Program-made: the position numbers and the translations under genes
Source of the DNA: JAHCHG01 sp041394845
GTDB lineage: Bacteria; Acidobacteriota; Blastocatellia; Pyrinomonadales; Pyrinomonadaceae
Direction of reading: 5' to 3'
Assembly (NCBI GenBank): GCA_041394845.1
Contig: JAWKHL010000005.1
Span: forward strand, 248,001 to 312,000
DNA length: 64,000 nt
The notes under the pieces: model-generated
Told to the model about the DNA's origin: nothing
The model's input: only the letters and a program-made list of their open reading frames with translations
Database searches by the model: none
Shown: in pieces, positions 27,349 to 35,659 of the stretch
How the letters are laid out: the number at the start of each line of letters is the position of its first letter
Position numbering within the stretch: the stretch's first letter is position 1

Positions 27349-27513
27349 ATTGGGAAAACCCTACTTTTCTCCCAGAAACCGAAAAGACAAAACTAGTTGT
27401 GGAGACTTGAACGTCTCCGCGCGATTCCGAATGCCCGATCTGTTTTTGGCGAGAAATCAGCGGAGGCTTTGGGGATCAACAAAAGGGGAAAAATCAGAAG
27501 TGAGGGGACGAAA

Positions 27514-29184
27514 ATGAGAGAGGAACCGAATAATAAAAGGATCGAGATCGGAAAAATCCTCCGCCGGTACGATCTGTGGTTGATCGCCCTCACGGGTCTG
27601 TTTTTGTTTTTGTATCCGAAACTCTGGACCAATCTGTTTTCGGCCGGAAACTTTATGCCGCACGCGGTTTGTTATTTCTGGATCCCGGAACTGGTTCTTC
27701 TTCATCTGGTTTCCGATTCCGTCATCGGCCTCTCCTACGTGGCCATCTCGGCATCGCTCATTTATCTGCTTTACCGGGTGCGTCGCAACATCCCTTTTCA
27801 AATGGTCTTCATTGCTTTCGGGGTTTTTATCATCGCCTGCGGTTTGACCCATTTTATGGAGGTTTGGACCACGTTTTACGCCAATTACTGGTTGTCGGGT
27901 TACGTCAAGATGATAACGGCCGTGGCTTCGGCGGCGACCGCCATCATCCTGCCGCCGTTGATCCCCAAAGCCATTTCCATGGCCGAAGAGGCCCGGCTTT
28001 CCGGTCAGAGAAAACAAGATCTGGAAGAGCGCAATTTAAAGCTGGAGAGCGAGATGACCGAGCGCCGGCGGATCGAGGAGGAACTGATCCTGAAAGACGC
28101 CTGGCTCAACGAGGCCCAGAAATTATCCAACGTCGGAAGCTGGAAGTGGAACCTCGAAAAAAACCAGATCCGATGGTCCGATCAGTTGTTTCGGATCTTC
28201 GGCTTCGAACCGCAGTCGTTCGAACCGAACCTCGAAAAACTGGAATCCTTCATCCATCCCGACGATCTCGACAAAGTTAAAAAGGTTCAGCGGGATCTCG
28301 GCTTCGGAAAGGACGTGCCGGAAAATGATTTTCGCATCGTCCGAAAAGACGGAAAGGTTCGGATCATCCAGGCCAAGAGAAAAATCATTTTCGATGAGGA
28401 CGGCAACCCCGGCAAGGTCATCGGGACGATGCAGGACGTAACCGAAGATGTCGAATCTTTTAATTTGATCAAACGTTTAAATAGCGATTTGCGGGAGAGA
28501 ACCCACCAGCTGGAGTTGATCAATCAGGAAATGGAGGCATTTTCTTATTCGGTGTCCCACGATCTGCGCGCGCCGCTCCGGGCGCTCGACGGATTCAGTC
28601 AGGCTTTGCTGGAAGATTACGGAAAGTCCTTGGATGAACAGGGGAAAAAATACCTCTCTTACCTTCGACAGTCATCCCAGAAAATGGGGGAATTGATCGA
28701 CGATTTGCTCAAACTTTCCCGCGCCACCCGCGCCCAGCTTAAGCGCGAGGAGATCGACCTGAGCTTATTGGCAAAAAATGTGGTGAGGGAATTGAGAGCG
28801 ATCGACGGGGACCGGGAAGCGGAGTTTGTCATCGCCGACGATCTGAAGGTGGAGGGCGATGAGCACCTGATCCGGATCGTGCTGGAAAACCTGTTCTCAA
28901 ACGCCTGGAAGTTTTCATCCAAGAATCCACGGGCGCGGATCGAATTCGGCAAGGAATTACAAGAGGGCGGGGAAGCGTTTTTTCTCCGTGATAACGGGGC
29001 GGGATTCAATATGGATTACGAAGCCAAACTTTTTCAGCCTTTTCAAAGACTTCACGATGCGAAGGATTTTGAGGGGACGGGGATCGGTTTGGCTCTTGTA
29101 CAGAGGATAATAAACCGGCACGGCGGCAAGATCTGGGCCGTGGGGCAGGAAGGACAAGGGGCAGTTTTTTACTTTACAATTTGA
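27514..29184 (+). CDS. Ethylene-receptor-like sensor histidine kinase
   Basis: The protein is 556 residues from the ATG at 27514 (GAGGGG site). The N-terminus has about four membrane helices (about 20-150). The segments MPHAVCYFW, VSDSVIGLSYVAI, FIIACGLTHFMEVWT and KMITAVASAATAIIL match the ETR1-type ethylene-binding domain. Asp68, Tyr75, Ile78, Cys109 and His113 correspond to ETR1 Asp25, Tyr32, Ile35, Cys65 and His69, while ETR1 Pro36 is Ser79 here. A PAS domain (about 195-312, HPDD and GTMQDVTE), HisKA with phospho-His349 (SVSHDLRAP), and HATPase (NLFSNAWKF, DNGAGF, GTGIGLAL) follow. It is probably copper-binding; the ligand is inferred only. Confidence 0.9.
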   Translation: MREEPNNKRIEIGKILRRYDLWLIALTGLFLFLYPKLWTNLFSAGNFMPHAVCYFWIPELVLLHLVSDSVIGLSYVAISASLIYLLYRVRRNIPFQMVFIAFGVFIIACGLTHFMEVWTTFYANYWLSGYVKMITAVASAATAIILPPLIPKAISMAEEARLSGQRKQDLEERNLKLESEMTERRRIEEELILKDAWLNEAQKLSNVGSWKWNLEKNQIRWSDQLFRIFGFEPQSFEPNLEKLESFIHPDDLDKVKKVQRDLGFGKDVPENDFRIVRKDGKVRIIQAKRKIIFDEDGNPGKVIGTMQDVTEDVESFNLIKRLNSDLRERTHQLELINQEMEAFSYSVSHDLRAPLRALDGFSQALLEDYGKSLDEQGKKYLSYLRQSSQKMGELIDDLLKLSRATRAQLKREEIDLSLLAKNVVRELRAIDGDREAEFVIADDLKVEGDEHLIRIVLENLFSNAWKFSSKNPRARIEFGKELQEGGEAFFLRDNGAGFNMDYEAKLFQPFQRLHDAKDFEGTGIGLALVQRIINRHGGKIWAVGQEGQGAVFYFTI

Positions 29185-29201
29185 TGAAAGGGGAAGAAAA
29201 T

Positions 29202-29642
29202 ATGAGTGAAAAAGTGATTCTGTTGGTTGAGGACAATCCAATGGATGAAGAATTGACCTTGCGGGCATTGCAACATAACCGAATCTCAAATAAAGTGGTT
29301 GTCGCCCGCGACGGGGCCGAAGCTCTTGACTATTTGTTCGGGAGGGGTAAATATGAAAAGCAAAATTCAGTCCAAATGCCGCAGCTTGTTTTGCTTGATT
29401 TGAACCTTCCGAAAATCGACGGATTGGAAGTTTTGCGAAGAATCCGTCAAAAAGAAACCACCAAACATATTCCGGTGGTTGTGCTTACTTCTTCTAACGA
29501 AGAATCCGATCTCATTAACAGCTACAACCTCGGTGCCAACAGTTTTGTTCGGAAGCCGGTGGATTTTGAACAATTTATCGACGCCTGCGTTCAGCTGAGT
29601 TTGTTTTGGCTGGTCCATAACCAGACGTCACCGAAAAAATAA
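29202..29642 (+). CDS. Single-domain response regulator (Rcp1-like)
   Basis: This 146-residue receiver-only protein has acidic pocket E10-D11, phospho-acceptor Asp66 (LLDLNLP), a Thr/Ser switch in VVLTSSN and conserved Lys in RKPVDFE. There is no output domain. The long alpha5 tail resembles Rcp1-type receivers that partner with phytochrome-like or ethylene-receptor-like kinases. The start at 29202 follows AAGGGGAAG; an upstream ATG at 29184 overlaps the kinase stop. It is the likely phosphoryl acceptor for the kinase directly upstream (17-base gap). Confidence 0.92.
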   Translation: MSEKVILLVEDNPMDEELTLRALQHNRISNKVVVARDGAEALDYLFGRGKYEKQNSVQMPQLVLLDLNLPKIDGLEVLRRIRQKETTKHIPVVVLTSSNEESDLINSYNLGANSFVRKPVDFEQFIDACVQLSLFWLVHNQTSPKK

Positions 29643-29650
29643 TTTCTCCT

Positions 29651-32374
29651 ATGAAAAAAAATCTGCGACTATTAATAGTTGAAGATTCCCAAACGGATGC
29701 CGAGTTGTTGGTCCGGCATCTCAATAAGGAGGGGTATGCTCCCATCTGGAAAAGAGTCGATACGGCCGGCCAACTGAAAATCGCCCTCAGAAACGAACCC
29801 TGGGACATTATCACCAGCGATTATTCGATGCCCCTTTTGAGCGTTGGAGAGGCCCTGGCCATTCTTCAGCACGAAGGTCTGGACATTCCCTTTATCGTCA
29901 TTTCGGGAACTCTCGGCGAGCAGAGGGCCGTCAATATCATGAGATCCGGGGCCAACGATTATCTGATGAAGGATAATCTGGCGCGGCTGGCTCCGACGAT
30001 CGAGAGGGAACTTAAGGAGGCCGAAAACCGGCGTCAGAAGAGGGAAGCCGAGATCGCTCATCACGAAACGGAGGAACGGCTCAAACTCGCCCTTGAGATC
30101 GCCAAGATGGGGGTTTGGGAATTAAACCTGAAAACCGGGAACGTCATCGGTTCCTCGGAATTCCGCCGTTTGTGGAGGGTCGGTCCCGAAGGCCGGCATT
30201 ATGAGGACTGCCTTGAACCGATCCACCCGGAAGATGCTCCCCAATTGGTTGAACTGGTAACCGGGGCGATCGAGAACAATCAGAGATTTGAGACCGAGTT
30301 TCGTTTTATCGCCGAAGGAGGAGAGATCCGTTGGCTTTCGAGTTTGGGGCGTCCCCATTTCGACAAAAAAGGGGAACCGGTCAAACTGGTGGCTCTGGTT
30401 CAGGACATCACCGAGCAAAGAAAATCCGAAAAACAATTGCGCCAGAGCATCGAGCGGTTTCGTTCCCTTGTCAACGCCACTTCGCAGGTCGTCTGGACCG
30501 CCGATGCCGACGGAAATCTGTTGACGGCCCGGAACTTGACCGATAATGAGAGCGGTGACCGGGACAAGGAAGCCGAACATTTGCAATGGACCCAGCGGAT
30601 CCACCCCGAAGACAGAGAGTTGGCGATTGAGGGCTTGAAAAAGGCAACCAAAAATAATGGTGAGTCTGAGGTCCAGTTTCGGCTCCGGCACCGGGACGAT
30701 AACGAGTACCATCATTATCTGGCCCGGGGGGTTCCTATTTTCCGCCGGGACGGGACGGTGCGGGAATGGATCGGAACCCTTACCGATGTCACCCAGACGA
30801 CCATCGCCGAAGATGCGCTTCGGAACAGCGAGATGCGGTACCGAGCGCTGGCTTCGAGCGCTCAGGAGGTCTGGACGGCGGATGCCCACGGTTACGTTTC
30901 CAACCCCGACTTTAACCTTATTGATATTTCCACCGATGAATTGCCCGAATCGGAAAGATACTGGTGGGTCGGACGGGCTCACCCCGAAGACCGCCAGGAG
31001 GTTTTGGGAACCTGGAAAAAAGCGGTTCGGGAAAAGAAGATCTTCGAACTTGAGTACCGGATTATGGACGAGGCCGGGGATTCTAACGCCCTTACCAGTT
31101 CGGGTTACAGGTATTTTTACGTTCGGGCGGTTCCGGTTCTCAACGAGGACGGTTCGGTCCGCGAATGGGTCGGAATAAATATTAACATCGACGAGCGCAA
31201 GAAGGCGGAGGCCGAATTGCAGTTGAGCGAAGCCAAGCTCCAGCAGGCTCAGAAGCTCGAATCGGTCGGTCAACTGGCCGGCGGAATCGCCCACGATTTC
31301 AACAATATGCTGACCGCCATCAACGGTTACAGCGATCTGGCGCTCAGAAAACTCCCCGAAAACGACCCGGTCCGCCGCTATATTGAAGAGATCAAAAAAT
31401 CCGGCGAACGCTCGGCCGAACTGACCCATCAATTGCTCGCTTTCAGCCGCAAACAGGTGCTCCATCCGAAGGTTCTGGACATCAATCAGGTCATTCGCGA
31501 CACCGGCAAAATGCTCGACCGGTTGATCGGCGCCAATATCGAATTGCGGACCAAACTGGCCCCTGACATCTGGAAGATCAAGGTGGATTCGGGGCAGTTG
31601 ACGCAGGTGATCATGAATCTGACGGTCAATTCGCGGGACGCCATGCCCGAGGGCGGAGTGTTGACGATCGAAACCGCAAACGTCATTTTCGATGAGGTTT
31701 ATGCCAGTCTGCATCTTCAGGCCAAACCCGGCAAATACGTGATGATGGCCGTTTCCGACACCGGGATCGGGATGGAAAAAGATATTCAGGAACAGATCTT
31801 CGAGCCGTTCTTTTCGACCAAGGAGATCAGCAAGGGAACCGGCCTCGGTTTATCGACCGTTTACGGGATCGTCAAACAATCGGACGGCTACATTTGGGTT
31901 TACAGCGATCTGGGACACGGGACGGTGTTTAAGATCTATCTTCCACAGGTTGAGGCCGGGTCGGGGGCTGATGATCAGGCGGATCTGGAACCGGTTGACC
32001 GGAAAGGAGACGAGACGGTCCTTCTGGTCGAGGACGAATATTTGGTTCGAAGCCTCTGCCGACAGGTTTTGGAAACGGCCGGATATAAGGTTTTCGAGGC
32101 GCAAAACGGGGTCGAGGCCCTGGAATTGTTCGAGAAAAACATCGATCAGGTCGATCTTCTGATGACCGATATTGTGATGCCTCAGATGGGCGGGCGGACA
32201 TTGGTCGAGAAGATCAGCAAGTTAAAACCCGATCTGCCCGTCCTGTTCATGTCCGGTTATACCGATGATTCGGTTTTGCGGACCGGCATCATCGACAACG
32301 GGGAAAATTACTTGCAAAAGCCATTTACCTACCACACCCTGACCAAGAAAATCAGAACCCTTCTGGATCGTTGA
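29651..32374 (+). CDS. Hybrid histidine kinase: receiver-PAS-PAS-PAS-HK-receiver
   Basis: This 907-residue protein has no membrane segment, so it acts in the cytoplasm. Order: an N-terminal receiver (about 5-125; Asp57 in TSDYSMP), three PAS/PAC segments (about 140-265, 270-395, 395-530; each ending in a VQDIT-, LTDVT- or NINID-like PAC turn), HisKA with His548 in GGIAHDFNNML, HATPase (DTGIGM, GTGLGLST), and a C-terminal receiver (Asp840 in TDIVMP). The AHDFNN H-box is typical of hybrid kinases that sense redox or small ligands through PAS. It lies 8 bases after the single receiver, so the two are probably co-expressed. Confidence 0.93.
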   Translation: MKKNLRLLIVEDSQTDAELLVRHLNKEGYAPIWKRVDTAGQLKIALRNEPWDIITSDYSMPLLSVGEALAILQHEGLDIPFIVISGTLGEQRAVNIMRSGANDYLMKDNLARLAPTIERELKEAENRRQKREAEIAHHETEERLKLALEIAKMGVWELNLKTGNVIGSSEFRRLWRVGPEGRHYEDCLEPIHPEDAPQLVELVTGAIENNQRFETEFRFIAEGGEIRWLSSLGRPHFDKKGEPVKLVALVQDITEQRKSEKQLRQSIERFRSLVNATSQVVWTADADGNLLTARNLTDNESGDRDKEAEHLQWTQRIHPEDRELAIEGLKKATKNNGESEVQFRLRHRDDNEYHHYLARGVPIFRRDGTVREWIGTLTDVTQTTIAEDALRNSEMRYRALASSAQEVWTADAHGYVSNPDFNLIDISTDELPESERYWWVGRAHPEDRQEVLGTWKKAVREKKIFELEYRIMDEAGDSNALTSSGYRYFYVRAVPVLNEDGSVREWVGININIDERKKAEAELQLSEAKLQQAQKLESVGQLAGGIAHDFNNMLTAINGYSDLALRKLPENDPVRRYIEEIKKSGERSAELTHQLLAFSRKQVLHPKVLDINQVIRDTGKMLDRLIGANIELRTKLAPDIWKIKVDSGQLTQVIMNLTVNSRDAMPEGGVLTIETANVIFDEVYASLHLQAKPGKYVMMAVSDTGIGMEKDIQEQIFEPFFSTKEISKGTGLGLSTVYGIVKQSDGYIWVYSDLGHGTVFKIYLPQVEAGSGADDQADLEPVDRKGDETVLLVEDEYLVRSLCRQVLETAGYKVFEAQNGVEALELFEKNIDQVDLLMTDIVMPQMGGRTLVEKISKLKPDLPVLFMSGYTDDSVLRTGIIDNGENYLQKPFTYHTLTKKIRTLLDR

Positions 32375-32429
32375 TCGACCTTCTCCGAATTCTCTTTCGC
32401 CATCCCCTGACTCAATCCGCAAAAAAACA

Positions 32430-32457
32430 TTGACTTAATAACAATTAGGTCTAAAAT
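32430..32457 (+). promoter_or_regulatory. Candidate promoter of delta-60 paralogue 2
   Basis: TTGACT (32430-32435) and TAAAAT (32452-32457) are separated by 16 bases. The ATG at 32523 follows an AGGGGG site. Confidence 0.5.
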
Positions 32458-32522
32458 ATAAAAAAAACAACGATAACCGAAACCAACCTTATTTCAAAAA
32501 AATTAGTTTTTAGGGGGAAAAA

Positions 32523-35500
32523 ATGAAACTCAAACCTTATTCCGCAGCCGACCGGTTCCGACTGTTCGGCCTGACCTTGGTTATTCTTTTCTCGGTTTTG
32601 ACGGCCTACCCGGCCCCCGGAGATGTCGACACTTCATTCAGCGCCTCCGCCTACGGCAATGCGGTCAACGGAAATGTTTATGTGGTTGAAGAACTGCCGG
32701 ACGGAAAGATCCTGATCGCCGGTTTTTTTACGGCCGTCAACGGTTACGCCCGAAGCGGCATCGCCCGTCTCAACGCGGACGGGAGCGTGGACGCTTCGTT
32801 CACTCCCCCCGACATTGAAAGCGGCTTCGGCCTCGGCGCTTCAATTTATGCGTTGGGACTTCAATCGGACGGCAAGATCATCATCGGCGGGGATTTTTTC
32901 GTCGTCAACGGGGCTTTTTCTCCCGGCGTCAAAAGGCTCAACCCGGACGGGACTCTGGATCCGACGTTTGCCGGACAATTTGCCCCGCTGGTTTTCGGCG
33001 GGGTCGCCGACCTTGAGGTTCTCTCCGATGACAGCATCGTCATCGGCGGAGTTTTCCGTTTGAACGCGACGGGGCCGGATCTGCACGTCGCCCGTTTGAG
33101 CCCGAACGGGGTTTTTGACGGCTCCTTTCAGAATGGAGCCAATCTGGATGTCAAAGCGATCGAGATTCAGCCGGACGGAAAGATTCTGGTCGGCGGTTCG
33201 ACGCTGGTCCGGTTAAATTCCGACGGAAGTTCCGACAGTTCGTTCGCTCCGGGCTCGATCAGCGGGATCGAGGACATCATTTGTCAATCGAACGGACAGG
33301 TCATCATTGCCGGGTCTTTTTCGAGTGTCAACGGATTTCCGCAAGGACGGATCGCCCGGCTCGATTCGAACGGTTCGGTCGATTTCAACTTCAATCTCAA
33401 CGGCGTCGGGGCCAACGGGACGATCAACGATCTGGTTTTGAAAAGCGACGGAAAAATCCTTCTGGCCGGTGCCTTCGGCACGTTCAACAATCAGGGCAGA
33501 AGAAGGATCGCCCAACTCAACTCGGACGGTTCCCTGGAAACCACCTTTGTGCCTTCAACCATTTTGACCGGCCGGATCGTCAACGAGATCGAGCAATTGA
33601 GCAGCGGCAAGCTGTTGGTCGGCACCAATTTCGGCTCAAGTGCGACCGAGGTTCCTCCCTCGCTGTTCCGCTTCAACGCCGACGGAAGCGATGACGGGAG
33701 TCTGGTTACCGAGATCACCCGGTCCGGCACCGTTTACGACGTGATCCAACAGCCCGACGGCAAGGTGATCTACGCCGGCGATTATTATATGAGCAACCGG
33801 CAATTGCGAAAAGGTTTGACCCGCGTCAATCCGGACGGCACCCTCGACACTTCTTTTGTTCCCTATTTCAGCGATTCGATGCTTATCAACGCCTTCCGTT
33901 CCGTGGCTTTGCAATCGACCGGAAAAATACTGGTCGGCGGTACGAACGGCCTCAAATTCATCAGATTGAATCAGGACGGAACCGAGGATGCCAGTTTGCC
34001 CGCGATCATCAGCGGCAATATCTATGACATCGCGGTTCAACCGGACGACAAGATCATTCTCAGCGGAATAATTTTTGTTCAGGGCGGCGGCACCAGCGTT
34101 ACCCTCGTCAGATTAAACGCCGACGGAACGGTCGATTCGTCCTTCAACGCCGCGACCATCCCCAGCGGATTCGTTCACAAATCCCTCGTTCAACCGGACG
34201 GAAAAATTCTGATCGCCGGCGAATTTACACAGGTCGGCGGCAGTCTGCGCGGGCACATCGCCCGTTTGAACGCCGACGGCACTCTCGATAATTCTTTCAA
34301 CCCGCCCGGCGGCGCCAACGGCAACATCCTGACGATGGATATTCAGCCGGACGGCAAAATTCTGGTCGGCGGTGAGTTCACTTCGCTCAACGGAAACAAC
34401 GGAGCGCAAAAGATCGGCCGTTACAATCCGGACGGCACTCTCGACACCTCCTTTATTCAGACGGTCAATGCCAGCGTCCTGACGGTCAAAGCCCAGTCCG
34501 ACGGCAAGGTTCTGATCGGCGGTTCGATGACGATGGTCGGAAATGCCGCCAGAAACGGCATCGCCCGGCTCAACTCCAACGGGTCGGTCGATACGACCTT
34601 TAACACCAAGGCCAACCGGACGGTTTGGGCGATTGACCTTCAGACCGACGGCAGGATTCTGGTCGGCGGCGAGTTCACCAAACTCAACCAGACATCGAGC
34701 GTTGCCATCGGAAGGCTTCTCAACAATCAGAACGCTCTCGTCAGAACCCCGTTCGATTTTGACGGGGACGGTCGATCGGATGTGTCGGTGCTTCGTCCCT
34801 CAACCAATCGGTGGTATGAGTTCCGCAGTTCATCCTCCTCGGTCTTCGAGGCCTCCTTCGGCTCTCAAGGCGATATTCCCGCTCCCGCCGATTACGACGG
34901 AGACGGCAAAACCGACATCGCCATCTTCCGCTCTTCGGCCGGTGATTGGTGGTATCTGAGCAGCCTTTCCGGTTCCCAGATCAACGTCCATTTCGGAGCC
35001 GACGGCGATCTTCCGAGACCCGGAGACTTCGACGCTGACGGCAAGGATGATTTCATCGTCTTTCGTCCTTCGAACTCGACCTGGTATCGGTTCGGCAGTA
35101 CGGGAGCCGTTTCGGTCATCACCTTCGGGAGCGCCGGAGATGATCCGTTGATCGGAGATTTTGACGGAGACGGGAAGGTCGATCCGGCCATTTATCGATC
35201 CTCGACCGGTGATTGGTGGTATCAGAGCAGTCTGACGAATGCGCAGATAGCGACGCATTGGGGAGCGGGGACGGATGTGCCTGTTCCGGCAGATTACGAC
35301 GGGGACGGGAAGACCGATCTGGCGGTGTACCGGCCGTCGACGGGAGTCTGGTACATCTTGAACAGTTCGACCGGAGGAGCGACGATAGTGGGCTTTGGTT
35401 TGGCGGAGGACAAACCGGTGGCGGCGGACTATGACGGAGACGGGCGAGCGGACATCGCGGTCTTCAGACCGTCGACGGGAGTCTGGTATCTGTTGAGGAC

Positions 35501-35573
35501 GACCGAAGGATTCGGAGCGATTGAATTCGGAGTCAGCACCGACGTTCCCCTTCCCAACGCCTTTTTGCCTTAA
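32523..35573 (+). CDS. Exported delta-60 / FG-GAP repeat protein (paralogue 2)
   Basis: This 1,016-residue protein has a signal peptide (LFGLTLVILFSVLTA, then APGDVDTSF). Its architecture is the same as the other two copies: about 14 delta-60 units (for example VQPDGKILIAGEF, ARLNADGTLDNSF), then six DxDGDGxxD-containing FG-GAP/VCBS units ending in VPLPNAFLP. The C-terminal repeat DNA is very similar to that of paralogue 3, including the TGxWYILNSSTGGAT segment. It lies 83 bases upstream of paralogue 3, which suggests a tandem duplication. Predicted secreted or surface calcium-binding protein; no catalytic motif seen. Confidence 0.88.
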   Translation: MKLKPYSAADRFRLFGLTLVILFSVLTAYPAPGDVDTSFSASAYGNAVNGNVYVVEELPDGKILIAGFFTAVNGYARSGIARLNADGSVDASFTPPDIESGFGLGASIYALGLQSDGKIIIGGDFFVVNGAFSPGVKRLNPDGTLDPTFAGQFAPLVFGGVADLEVLSDDSIVIGGVFRLNATGPDLHVARLSPNGVFDGSFQNGANLDVKAIEIQPDGKILVGGSTLVRLNSDGSSDSSFAPGSISGIEDIICQSNGQVIIAGSFSSVNGFPQGRIARLDSNGSVDFNFNLNGVGANGTINDLVLKSDGKILLAGAFGTFNNQGRRRIAQLNSDGSLETTFVPSTILTGRIVNEIEQLSSGKLLVGTNFGSSATEVPPSLFRFNADGSDDGSLVTEITRSGTVYDVIQQPDGKVIYAGDYYMSNRQLRKGLTRVNPDGTLDTSFVPYFSDSMLINAFRSVALQSTGKILVGGTNGLKFIRLNQDGTEDASLPAIISGNIYDIAVQPDDKIILSGIIFVQGGGTSVTLVRLNADGTVDSSFNAATIPSGFVHKSLVQPDGKILIAGEFTQVGGSLRGHIARLNADGTLDNSFNPPGGANGNILTMDIQPDGKILVGGEFTSLNGNNGAQKIGRYNPDGTLDTSFIQTVNASVLTVKAQSDGKVLIGGSMTMVGNAARNGIARLNSNGSVDTTFNTKANRTVWAIDLQTDGRILVGGEFTKLNQTSSVAIGRLLNNQNALVRTPFDFDGDGRSDVSVLRPSTNRWYEFRSSSSSVFEASFGSQGDIPAPADYDGDGKTDIAIFRSSAGDWWYLSSLSGSQINVHFGADGDLPRPGDFDADGKDDFIVFRPSNSTWYRFGSTGAVSVITFGSAGDDPLIGDFDGDGKVDPAIYRSSTGDWWYQSSLTNAQIATHWGAGTDVPVPADYDGDGKTDLAVYRPSTGVWYILNSSTGGATIVGFGLAEDKPVAADYDGDGRADIAVFRPSTGVWYLLRTTEGFGAIEFGVSTDVPLPNAFLP

Positions 35574-35659
35574 TAAGTTGAATGTGGAAAACCCGGCGGA
35601 CTTTGCGCAATATCGTTCGTTGTTCGCCGGGGTGTTTTTAAAAACCGAAAGGAGGAATG

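Noticed and set aside
30122..31714. 530-codon antisense frame in the hybrid kinase gene
   Set aside because: The sense strand has a complete multi-domain kinase. The antisense product has no recognisable motif.
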